Positions 44,635-52,115 of a DNA stretch of 64,000 bases are shown in pieces (the first letter of the stretch is position 1; every line of letters starts with the position of its first letter). Made by a program: the position numbers and the translations under genes. Origin of the DNA: Flavobacterium luteum. GTDB taxonomy: Bacteria > Bacteroidota > Bacteroidia > Flavobacteriales > Flavobacteriaceae. The notes under the pieces are model-generated. The model searched no databases, was not told where the DNA came from, and saw only the letters and a program-made list of their open reading frames with translations. Where the stretch lies: the NCBI RefSeq assembly GCF_008806775.1, contig NZ_WAEM01000002.1, positions 186,001 through 250,000 on the forward strand, given 5' to 3'.

Positions 44635-45597
44635 ATGAATAATCAAGAACTATTTTTAAAAGAAATTAGAAAGCAAGTTTTAAGTTCAGCTTCCTTAAAT
44701 GATGAGATTGCTGTTGTGTTAAATTGCAGTTATGATGCCGCGCACCGAAGAGTTTCGGGTAAGAGTAAGTTTTCTATTGATGAAACGTTGCTTTTGGCAA
44801 ATCATTTTAATATTTCGTTAGACAAATTATTTTTGAAAAATGATAAAGTAATTGTTGAAAAAACCATCGAAATTACTTCGTTAAAAGACATGCTTTCATA
44901 TTTTAAAAAATCAGCAGAACGCATTGAACAATTAGCAACTACTGAAAAAGCAACCTTATATTATTCGGCTAAGGATATCCCGTTGTTCTATTTTATGGAC
45001 GGAACGATTATATCAAAATTTAAAGCCTACGTTTGGTTGACATTGTTAAATCCGAATCAATCCAATGTGTCTTTTGAAAATTTTGTTATCGACGAATCCT
45101 TCATGGAACATACTCAAAAACTTAAAAAAATTTATGAGAAAGTTGGTGTAAAAGAAGTTTGGAACGACACAACAATCAACAGTAGCTTGCAACAAATATT
45201 GTATTTTAATGAATCTGGTTTACTGAATTTTAAAAGTGCAACAGCATTGTATTTAGATTTAAAAAGGATTTTGAATTTAATAAAAGACAAATCAAACAAA
45301 TCCAATTCGAATTATTCTATATATTATAATGAGTTGATTTTGCTCAACAACAATATGCTAATTGAAACCAATGAAAAGCTCACGATGTTTATTCCGTATA
45401 CTTTATTAGGTTATTTTATTACGGATAATAAAGAGAGTTGTAAAAATGTGCACGAGTTTTTCAATCAGCAAATTCTAAATTCTAAATCGTTGAATCAATC
45501 AGGAATTAAGGATCAAAATTTATTTTTTAATAAAGCCAACCGAAAAATTGATTATTACATTGAACGATTAAACAATCAAGTTGATTTACTTTTTTAA
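44635..45597 (+). CDS. Helix-turn-helix regulator of unknown class
   Basis: 320 residues. Residues about 20-65 look like a Cro/CI or BetR-type helix-turn-helix (LNDEIAVVLNCSYDAAHRRV then KFSIDETLLLANHFNISLDK). The remaining 250 residues are helical, without membrane segments or a recognised ligand domain, somewhat like TPR-type regulator sensors. Divergent from the surface-repeat protein and with an inverted repeat between them. Targets and signal unknown. Confidence 0.7.
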   Translation: MNNQELFLKEIRKQVLSSASLNDEIAVVLNCSYDAAHRRVSGKSKFSIDETLLLANHFNISLDKLFLKNDKVIVEKTIEITSLKDMLSYFKKSAERIEQLATTEKATLYYSAKDIPLFYFMDGTIISKFKAYVWLTLLNPNQSNVSFENFVIDESFMEHTQKLKKIYEKVGVKEVWNDTTINSSLQQILYFNESGLLNFKSATALYLDLKRILNLIKDKSNKSNSNYSIYYNELILLNNNMLIETNEKLTMFIPYTLLGYFITDNKESCKNVHEFFNQQILNSKSLNQSGIKDQNLFFNKANRKIDYYIERLNNQVDLLF

Positions 45598-45662
45598 TTA
45601 TTTTTGAATTTTTGTAACTTTTTCTCAATCCTTTACGTATAACAACTTGTACACTTAAAAAT

Positions 45663-45669
45663 AAGGAGG
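45663..45669 (+). promoter_or_regulatory. Strong Shine-Dalgarno of rpoD
   Basis: AAGGAGG, a 7-base match to the anti-SD, ends seven bases before the rpoD ATG, an ideal spacing. No other gene in the window has a comparable site, in keeping with Bacteroidota ribosomes that sequester their anti-SD. Confidence 0.8.
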
Positions 45670-45676
45670 CAAAACT

Positions 45677-46540
45677 ATGAGACAACTTAAAATTACCAAG
45701 CAGGTAACAAATCGTGAAACTGCATCATTAGACAAGTATTTACAAGAAATTGGAAAAGTTGATCTTATTACCGCTGACGAAGAGGTAGAATTAGCACAAA
45801 AAATTAAAGCTGGTGACCAGAAAGCCTTAGAAAAATTGACTAAAGCCAATTTACGTTTCGTGGTTTCGGTAGCAAAACAATACCAAAATCAAGGATTAAC
45901 ACTTCCTGATTTAATTAATGAAGGAAATTTAGGATTAATAAAAGCAGCGCAACGTTTTGATGAAACTCGTGGTTTCAAATTTATATCTTACGCCGTTTGG
46001 TGGATTCGTCAATCGATTCTTCAGGCACTTGCAGAACAATCTCGTATCGTTCGTTTGCCATTAAACAAAATTGGTTCTATCAATAAAATCAACAAAATGT
46101 ACGCTTTATTAGAGCAATCTAATGAACGTCCACCTTCAGCTGAAGAAATTGCTAAAGAGCTTGATATGACTGTAAATGACGTAAAAGAGTCTATGAAAAA
46201 CTCAGGCCGTCACCTATCTATGGATGCTCCGCTTGTTGAAGGAGAAGATTCTAACCTTTATGACGTTTTGCGTTCAGGTGAATCACCAAATCCAGACAGA
46301 GAATTAATACACGAATCATTGCGTACAGAAATTGAGCGTTCATTAGAAACTCTTACACCAAGAGAAGCCGATGTAGTGCGTTTGTATTTTGGTTTAGGCG
46401 ACCAACATCCTATGACATTAGAAGAAATAGGTGAAACTTTTGACTTAACGCGTGAGCGTGTGCGCCAAATTAAAGAAAAAGCGATTAGACGATTGAAACA
46501 TACTTCTAGAAGTAAAATTTTAAAAACATATCTTGGATAA
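45677..46540 (+). CDS. rpoD: Primary sigma factor RpoD (SigA)
   Basis: Housekeeping sigma-70 of the Bacteroidota type, 287 residues. It begins almost at region 1.2 ([20 protein letters not shown]) with no region 1.1, then region 2 ([37 protein letters not shown]), region 3 and region 4 ([20 protein letters not shown] then [16 protein letters not shown]). It recognises TTG/TAnnTTTG promoters, seen repeatedly in this window. Start fixed by the AAGGAGG seven bases upstream. Confidence 0.96.
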   Translation: MRQLKITKQVTNRETASLDKYLQEIGKVDLITADEEVELAQKIKAGDQKALEKLTKANLRFVVSVAKQYQNQGLTLPDLINEGNLGLIKAAQRFDETRGFKFISYAVWWIRQSILQALAEQSRIVRLPLNKIGSINKINKMYALLEQSNERPPSAEEIAKELDMTVNDVKESMKNSGRHLSMDAPLVEGEDSNLYDVLRSGESPNPDRELIHESLRTEIERSLETLTPREADVVRLYFGLGDQHPMTLEEIGETFDLTRERVRQIKEKAIRRLKHTSRSKILKTYLG

Positions 46541-46633
46541 TAATTTCCAAAATTGAAATCTTTAAATTTTTAAATATTTCAATTTATAGTAAACAACAGT
46601 CTGATTAACTGTTCGTTTTTTGATTGATGATTG

Positions 46634-46664
46634 AAACCTCGGCTGATTACCGAGGTTTTTTATT
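46634..46664 (+). terminator. Terminator after rpoD
   Basis: Stem AAACCTCGG / CCGAGGTTT with a 7-base loop and a T tract on the plus strand. Confidence 0.85.
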
Positions 46665-46693
46665 TTAGATCCAAGATTAAATGAGAGTTTCTT

Positions 46694-46740
46694 AACTTTG
46701 AGAACTTTGCGTAAAACCTTTGTGTTCTTTGCGGTTAAAA
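46694..46740. repeat. CTTTG-unit repeat upstream of rpe
   Basis: Four CTTTG units (beginning 46696, 46705, 46718 and 46727) at 9 to 13 base spacing, ending in GCGGTTAAAA. The kind of degenerate CTTTGCG stretch that, as I recall, recurs in intergenic DNA of Bacteroidota; it also supplies the rpe -33 TTG. Confidence 0.4.
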
Positions 46741-46751
46741 TTTTACCTTTG
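46720..46751 (+). promoter_or_regulatory. Promoter of rpe
   Basis: TTG (46720-46722), 21 bases, TACCTTTG (46744-46751), 22 bases before the ATG. Confidence 0.6.
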
Positions 46752-46773
46752 TCTAAACAACATAAACAGCACA

Positions 46774-47436
46774 ATGAAAAATACTATCATCGCTCCATCA
46801 GTTCTAGCTGCCGATTTTGCCAATTTACAGCGCGACATCGAAATGATTAACGCTAGTGAGGCCGATTGGTTTCATATTGATATTATGGATGGCGTTTTTG
46901 TTCCCAATATTTCATTTGGAATGCCAGTTTTAGAAGCAATTACAAAACATGCTAAAAAAACTATTGATGTCCATTTAATGATTGTAGATCCTGATCGTTA
47001 CATTAAAACTTTTGCAGATTTAGGAGCAAACATTTTGTCTGTGCACTATGAAGCCTGCACGCATCTTCACAGAACACTTCAAGCTATAAAAGCAGAAGGT
47101 ATGCAAGCCGGTGTGGTCTTAAATCCTCACACAAGTGTTGGTTTACTGGAAGATATTATCAATGATATTGATTTAGTTTGTATCATGAGCGTAAATCCTG
47201 GTTTTGGCGGGCAATCTTTTATTGAAAACACCTATTCAAAAGTTGAAAAACTGAAAGCAATGATTATAAGAAAAAATACTTCAACTATAATAGAAATTGA
47301 TGGCGGAGTAACCAATAAAAACGCTAAACAATTAGTAATTGCTGGAGCAGATGTTTTAGTAGCTGGAAACTTTGTTTTTAAAGCCGAAAACCCAACGCAA
47401 ACTATTGCAGATTTAAAAGTATTAACAACACTATAA
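46774..47436 (+). CDS. rpe: Ribulose-phosphate 3-epimerase
   Basis: Interconverts ribulose-5-phosphate and xylulose-5-phosphate in the pentose phosphate pathway. 220 residues from the ATG at 46774; the frame is open 18 codons upstream but crosses the promoter. TIM-barrel motifs: IIAPSVLAADFANL, WFHIDIMDGVFVPNISFG, DVHLMI, VNPGFGGQSF and EIDGGV. Metal-binding His and Asp residues are in place. Confidence 0.96.
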   Translation: MKNTIIAPSVLAADFANLQRDIEMINASEADWFHIDIMDGVFVPNISFGMPVLEAITKHAKKTIDVHLMIVDPDRYIKTFADLGANILSVHYEACTHLHRTLQAIKAEGMQAGVVLNPHTSVGLLEDIINDIDLVCIMSVNPGFGGQSFIENTYSKVEKLKAMIIRKNTSTIIEIDGGVTNKNAKQLVIAGADVLVAGNFVFKAENPTQTIADLKVLTTL

Positions 47437-47441
47437 AAATT

Positions 47442-47467
47442 AAAAAATCCCAAGATTGGGATTTTTT
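47442..47467. terminator. Bidirectional terminator between rpe and the CBS gene
   Basis: Perfect 12-bp arms AAAAAATCCCAA / TTGGGATTTTTT with a 2-base loop (GA), sitting between convergent genes and giving a T tract on either strand. Confidence 0.8.
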
Positions 47468-47888
47468 AATTGTATTGCTCCAATAAATATTTGATTAAAT
47501 CGGTCGTGGTTAAAATTCCTACCAACAAACTTCCCTCGCAAACTGGCAACGCATGAAACTCATTATGGGATAAAATTTCTGCGGCTTCTTTAATTGTTGT
47601 TTCTGGAGAAACACTAACCACTTTTTTAGCCATAACTTGCTCTACAGTAAACATATTATAGACTGTTGTGTCAACAATATCGGCATCATCGTCTACAGCG
47701 TCAACAAAAGAAATTCTAAGCAAATCGGTATAGCTTAACATACCAATAATTTTTGATCCGCTTACAATAGGAATGTGTCTGATTTTATTTTTTTTGAACA
47801 ACTCTTCTGCCTTTGTTAAATCATCGGATAACTTAAGCGTGATTACATTTTTTGTCATTATAGATGACACTGGAACTCTATGCTTCAT
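47466..47888 (-). CDS. CBS-domain protein
   Basis: 140 residues made of two CBS domains (about 8-60 and 78-135): SSIMTKNVITLKLSDDLTKA, IRHIPIVSGSKIIGMLSYTD, then VEQVMAKKVVSVSPETTIKE and FHALPVCEGSLLVGILTTTD. CBS pairs bind adenine nucleotides and regulate partners. No catalytic or membrane domain is attached, so the partner is unknown. Confidence 0.9.
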   Translation of the reverse strand: MKHRVPVSSIMTKNVITLKLSDDLTKAEELFKKNKIRHIPIVSGSKIIGMLSYTDLLRISFVDAVDDDADIVDTTVYNMFTVEQVMAKKVVSVSPETTIKEAAEILSHNEFHALPVCEGSLLVGILTTTDLIKYLLEQYN

Positions 47889-48019
47889 GATGTTTAAATT
47901 TTAATTTATACTTTAAAGGTATTCAGTATAAATAATATAAAACATGATGTTTATCAGTTCTCAAAAAAAAGCTCAGAAAGAGTTTAGTATAAATAAAGAG
48001 AATACTATTTGTAAAGAGT

Positions 48020-48103
48020 TTAGTAGTTGATAATCTCTTTTAAAATATAGCCAACCACATAAATAATCAAAAGGAAACAAAAGAAGAGGAAAACAAACTC
48101 CAT
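48020..48103 (-). CDS. Possible 27-residue membrane protein
   Basis: A short frame (starts MEFVFLFFCFLLIIY, ends LKEIINY) encoding one hydrophobic helix with a charged end. A TAACTTTG -7 box sits at 48141-48148 on the minus strand, about 38 bases before the ATG. The 340-base gap between the CBS gene and the T9SS pseudogene otherwise shows nothing. Too short to judge by coding statistics. Confidence 0.4.
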   Translation of the reverse strand: MEFVFLFFCFLLIIYVVGYILKEIINY

Positions 48104-48140
48104 GATTTTTGATTTGTAGGTTAATTTTGAAAGCTTAAAT

Positions 48141-48148
48141 CAAAGTTA
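48141..48148 (-). promoter_or_regulatory. -7 box for the 27-residue ORF
   Basis: TAACTTTG on the minus strand matches TAnnTTTG; no TTG at the usual distance. Confidence 0.35.
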
Positions 48149-48228
48149 GGTATAAATATTTAAGTCTATGTTAAGTTATCAATAATTTTTTATGTAATTT
48201 ACTTGTTATCAGTCCTTGAAAAAAATGA

Positions 48229-48979
48229 TTATTGCTTAACGACTTTAAAAACCTGCTGCTTGGCATCAGATACCACTTTTACAAAATAGTTTCCAGAAAT
48301 TAAATGTGACAAGTCTAGTTTTAACTCTAAACCATTTCCTTTTTGACGGAGTACTTCTTGACCTAAAATGTTATAAATACTGACTTTAGTAAAAATTTTA
48401 TTGGATTTAATCGTTAACACATCTACTAAAAGATTTGGAGTTACTTGCAAATCTTTGAATGCAAATGAATTGTTATTTAAGGGAACCCCCACTTGATAAT
48501 TCAACTCAAAGAAACTATTAACTCCTTTAATGGTTATTTTATTTAACTCATTACTTACATATGTAAATATATTAGATTCTTGAAACACTCTATTGCTTCC
48601 TCCTATTGTAGATTCATTTGAGGCAATTACTCTAATTCTGTCTCTAGTCAAAACACTTGTAAATCTTGGAATTTACACCCGAAATAGTTCCGCTTACAAT
48701 TGCGGTTTTTATTCCAATGTTTATAGGACTCACAAACTAACTAGAAGCATTACTCAATTGAGAAGTAAATACATTTCCTGAATTATATGTACCACTTACT
48801 GTAAATGTAATAACAACTGTTGTACCTTAACAAAATGAATTTAAGGAGACCGAGTAAGTAATTTAATTAACTAGCACTTCTTTTTTTACATCATTTCCCT
48901 GTTTAAAGGATTGCTTGCGGCGTTTATAAAAAAAAACATTGCAAAGTAAAGTCAGCTTGAGAAGTAATTTTAGTTTCAT
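48229..48979 (-). pseudogene. Decayed type IX secretion cargo gene
   Basis: The last 140 codons (48229-48651) are open and end in a type IX sorting tail: a degenerate VTPNLLVDVLTIKS, then KVSIYNILGQEVLRQKGNG and LDLSHLISGNYFVKVVSD. Reading upstream on the minus strand to ATG 48977-48979, a signal peptide (MKLKLLLKLTLLCNVFF) continues in another frame after a T9 run (INAASNPLNREMM), followed by GTTVVITFTVSGTYNSGNVF and IVSGTISGV with three in-frame stops (TAA, TAA, TAG) and another one-base shift near 48672 (GTAAATT). Several frameshifts plus nonsense codons mean it is dead. Secretion would have used the gldKLMN machinery. Confidence 0.85.
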
Positions 48980-49074
48980 AATTTGACACTTAATGATTTG
49001 ATTATAAAGAAGTTTCAAATTTTATAAAAATAATAGTGTTAAAGTTTTTTATGTATTATTAAAACAATAAGTAT

Positions 49075-49109
49075 AAAAAAAACAGCATAAAAAATACTTT
49101 AATGCTGTT
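49075..49109 (-). terminator. Terminator after tRNA-Arg
   Basis: Stem AACAGCAT / ATGCTGTT (49081-49088, 49102-49109) with a T tract on the minus strand, six bases after the tRNA. Confidence 0.75.
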
Positions 49110-49115
49110 TTTTTG

Positions 49116-49189
49116 TGACCTCGGAGGGGTTCGAACCCCCAACCATCAGAGCCGAAATCTGATATTCTATCCAGTTGAACTACGAGGCC
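49116..49189 (-). tRNA. tRNA-Arg (anticodon TCG)
   Basis: Read on the minus strand, 74 bases form a cloverleaf: acceptor GGCCTCG/CGAGGTC (one G-T), D arm GTTCAACTGGATAGAAT, anticodon loop TTTCGGC (anticodon TCG, reads CGA), T arm GGGGGTTCGAACCCCTC cut at its ends. CCA is not encoded. Confidence 0.92.
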
Positions 49190-49272
49190 TTTTTTTTTTA
49201 GATAGTTAGACTTCTTAGATTTTTAGATTCTAAAATGTCTAACAATCTAAAATGTCAAATTATCCTATTTCT

Positions 49273-49722
49273 CTATACCAACAATTTCTTAACTATTGAT
49301 GAAATAGTTTTTCCTTCGGCGGTTCCTCCTAATTGTGCGGAAGCTATTCCCATTACTTTCCCCATAGCAGCAATTCCTGATGCTCCTGTTTCTGCAATAA
49401 TTTTTGCAATTATAGCTTCAACTTCGGCTTCGCTTAGTTGTGCTGGTAAGAATTTTTCGATTACTGCAATTTGTGCTAATTCTGGTTCTGCTAAATCTAA
49501 ACGGTTTTGCTCTGTAAAAATCTTAGCGCTGTCTTTTCTAGTTTTTACTAATTTTTGAAGCAATTTGATTTCATCGGCTTCAGTAATTTCTTCTTTTGAT
49601 CCTGATGATGTTTGGGCTAGTAATAATTCTGATTTTATTGCTCTTAAAGCTTCAAGGGCAACTGTATCTTTGGCTCTCATGGCAGTTTTGATTTCCTCCA
49701 TGATTTGTGATGCTAAACTCAT
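49273..49722 (-). CDS. GatB/YqeY domain-containing protein
   Basis: 149 residues, all helical: the YqeY family with IMEEIKTAMRAKDTVALEAL, IKLLQKLVKTRKDSAKIF, EKFLPAQLSEAEVEAIIAK and MGKVMGIASAQLGGTAEGK. The domain also forms the tail of GatB, where it binds tRNA; the stand-alone role is unclear. It lies downstream of ftsZ in the same direction, after a terminator and the repeat copy B. Both flanks carry short TTTAGATT-type repeats (49199-49260 and 49726-49770). Confidence 0.92.
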   Translation of the reverse strand: MSLASQIMEEIKTAMRAKDTVALEALRAIKSELLLAQTSSGSKEEITEADEIKLLQKLVKTRKDSAKIFTEQNRLDLAEPELAQIAVIEKFLPAQLSEAEVEAIIAKIIAETGASGIAAMGKVMGIASAQLGGTAEGKTISSIVKKLLV

Positions 49723-49826
49723 AATATTTTTAGATTTTAGATTGTTGATTTTAGATTTGTGATGTTTGAAATTCGTTTTGGCTAAATGAAAACTTAGTTT
49801 ATTCGAATTTAAAACGAATCACTGTC

Positions 49827-49977
49827 TAATTGCCCCAGATGGAAGTGGAAAACCTTTTTTAGAGAAAATGTATTTTTTTCTTGAACTTAAAAAGCGACCA
49901 AAGAAGCTCATTTAAGTTTTTAGAAAAAAGCATTTTAGAAAAAAAGCTTGTAACGCACAGCTGGATTAAGGCTCGAC
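49827..49977. repeat. Dispersed hairpin repeat, copy B
   Basis: Second copy of the repeat at 16406-16556. Same order of blocks: GTGGAAAACCTTTTTT, AAAATGTATTTTTTTCTTGA, GCGACCAAAGAAGC, AGAAAAAAGCATTTTAGA. The upper stem pairs AACTTAAA (49884-49891) with TTTAAGTT (49911-49918), and AGC/GCT close the loop GACCAAAGAA (49896-49905). Lies between the ftsZ terminator and yqeY. The remaining bases of this 379-base gap are AT-rich without a feature. Confidence 0.75.
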
Positions 49978-50044
49978 AAATTTAAGGAAATTTACTGAAT
50001 TTAACAACTGATAAATTTGAGATTGTTTCGTTGCTCGCAGTAAC

Positions 50045-50083
50045 AAAAAGCCTGAAAATTTACTAGAAATTTTCAGGCTTTTT
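50045..50083 (-). terminator. Terminator after ftsZ
   Basis: Perfect 16-bp stem AAAAAGCCTGAAAATT / AATTTTCAGGCTTTTT; T tract on the minus strand, 18 bases after the ftsZ stop. Confidence 0.85.
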
Positions 50084-50101
50084 AGCTTTGTTAAAAATTT
50101 A

Positions 50102-52045
50102 TTAGTCTACATTGTCATGAAGAAAAGAATTGTTAGATCGCAATTGCGGATCGTTGTTACTATCAGTTCCTATTGAAGTGCGAGATGCGTTATTAGTTAT
50201 TTGTGTGTTTGAAAGGTCTATTCCCGATCTTTTGTATGCTGGCTCTCTTTCTAATTCGTCCATACGTGATGGGTTGTTGTGAAACTTATAATTGAAATCT
50301 TTTAACTTTCTTCTTCTTTCGTCAGCTCTCAATTTTAAAGTATCTTCGATTGACATATCTATTGGAGAAACCTCTTCGTAAGATGCTGAAAAATTAGAAA
50401 CTTCTTCCACTTTTTTCATCGTAAAATTTAATTCCTCAGCTATTGGCTCAGAAACATTTTTCTCTACTTGTTTTGAATTGAGCAAATCGTTTTCAACTTC
50501 CATATATTCTTCTAACGAATATTTGATGATACCTTTTTCATTCAATTCAGTCATTGGAACCATTTCAACTGCTTGGTTTACTACTATGTTTCTAGTTTCG
50601 TTAGTTAATTCGAATAGAATTTTATTTTCATCAATAGCAGCTGTTTCAATTGTTTTTTCTCTAGTTAGTGGCAAGTCGAAAGAGAATGCAGCTTGCTCAG
50701 GTTCTTTTACAACAATATGATCTATAACTTTAATTTCCTTTACATCAGGAATTACAGGAGCAGAAACCACAAAATCGATTGGTTTTTCAGGCGAAACGAT
50801 TTCGAAAGTAACATCTAAATTTTTGATAAATTCAGATATTATAACCAATTCATTTTCGTTAATTAATGGTTCTTGAACGGCTTGAAAATCATCTTCAATC
50901 AATTCAAAAACAATTTTTTCTTCTGATTTAGTCTCAACTATTTCCGTATTGAATTGAAAAGACTCAACTGTTTTATTGGTTAAATCACGTTCTAATTTAT
51001 GCTCACCATCTAAAGAGTGGATAATTTTTTTTGGTTCAGTATTTACTATTTCGTTTTGTTGTTCGATATTGAAACCTGTTGCAATAATAGTAACTGCAAT
51101 TGATTCTCCAAGAGTTTCGTCCTCTCCAACTCCCATGATAATATTGGCGTTATAACCTGCTTCTGCTTGAATATGATCACTAATTTCTCCTATTTCGTCG
51201 ATAGTAATTTCATTCGAACCAGAAACGATAAGCAACAATACGTTTTTAGCCCCTGAAATTTTATTATCATCTAAAAGTGGAGAATCTAATGCTGAAATAA
51301 TAGCTTCTTTTGCGCGATTTTCTCCCAGTGCGGTAGCAGAGCCCATAATTGCAGTACCGCTATTTGACAATACTGTTTTAGCATCTTTTAAATCAATATT
51401 TTGCGTGTAATGGTGTGTAATGACTTCCGCAATTCCCCGTGAAGCAGTTGCTAAAACTTCATCTGCTTTAGAAAATCCAGCTTTGAAACCTAAATTTCCG
51501 TACACTTCTCTCAATTTGTTGTTGTTGATAACAATTAAAGAGTCTACTTGTTTTCTAAGTTTATCTACACCCAATAGAGCTTGTTCATACCTAACTTTTC
51601 CTTCAAACTGAAATGGTTTTGTAACAATACCCACAGTAAGAATTCCTCTTTCTTTGGCCAATTGTGCAATAACTGGAGCAGCTCCAGTTCCCGTTCCTCC
51701 ACCCATTCCTGCGGTGATAAAAACCATCTTGGTGTTACTGTCTAACATTTTTTCGATTTCCGCAATACTTTCAATAGCAGATTGTTGCCCTACTTCTGGA
51801 TTTGCTCCTGCGCCAAGACCTTCAGTAAGGTTAAGTCCTAATTGAATTTTATTGGGTACAGCACTATTTTGTAAAGCTTGTGCATCAGTATTACAAACAA
51901 TAAAATCAACTCCTTTGATTCCTTGTTTGAACATGTGATTAATAGCATTACTTCCGCCTCCACCTACTCCAATCACTTTAATTACATTAGATTGGTTTTT
52001 TGGTAAATCAAATGAAATACTTCCAAAATCTGAGTTGCTCGTCAT
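50102..52045 (-). CDS. ftsZ: Cell division protein FtsZ
   Basis: Tubulin-like GTPase forming the Z ring. 647 residues: N-terminal GVGGGGSNAINHM, tubulin signature GGGTGTG (115-121), globular part to about 330. Then an unusually long linker of some 270 residues rich in Glu, Val and Ile, and a conserved C-terminal block with ELEREPAYKRSGIDL that probably serves as the partner-binding peptide. The long linker is a Flavobacteria feature. Last gene of the division operon, after ftsA. Confidence 0.97.
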   Translation of the reverse strand: MTSNSDFGSISFDLPKNQSNVIKVIGVGGGGSNAINHMFKQGIKGVDFIVCNTDAQALQNSAVPNKIQLGLNLTEGLGAGANPEVGQQSAIESIAEIEKMLDSNTKMVFITAGMGGGTGTGAAPVIAQLAKERGILTVGIVTKPFQFEGKVRYEQALLGVDKLRKQVDSLIVINNNKLREVYGNLGFKAGFSKADEVLATASRGIAEVITHHYTQNIDLKDAKTVLSNSGTAIMGSATALGENRAKEAIISALDSPLLDDNKISGAKNVLLLIVSGSNEITIDEIGEISDHIQAEAGYNANIIMGVGEDETLGESIAVTIIATGFNIEQQNEIVNTEPKKIIHSLDGEHKLERDLTNKTVESFQFNTEIVETKSEEKIVFELIEDDFQAVQEPLINENELVIISEFIKNLDVTFEIVSPEKPIDFVVSAPVIPDVKEIKVIDHIVVKEPEQAAFSFDLPLTREKTIETAAIDENKILFELTNETRNIVVNQAVEMVPMTELNEKGIIKYSLEEYMEVENDLLNSKQVEKNVSEPIAEELNFTMKKVEEVSNFSASYEEVSPIDMSIEDTLKLRADERRRKLKDFNYKFHNNPSRMDELEREPAYKRSGIDLSNTQITNNASRTSIGTDSNNDPQLRSNNSFLHDNVD

Positions 52046-52115
52046 AATATTGGTTTTTATTCTTGTTATTGTTTTGTTTGTTCTGTTTCTGTTTTTGTTT
52101 CGAATTAGTTAAAGC

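Noticed and set aside
46562-46774. Minus-strand 70-codon frame between rpoD and rpe
   Set aside because: Runs across the rpoD terminator and rpe promoter; composition not protein-like.
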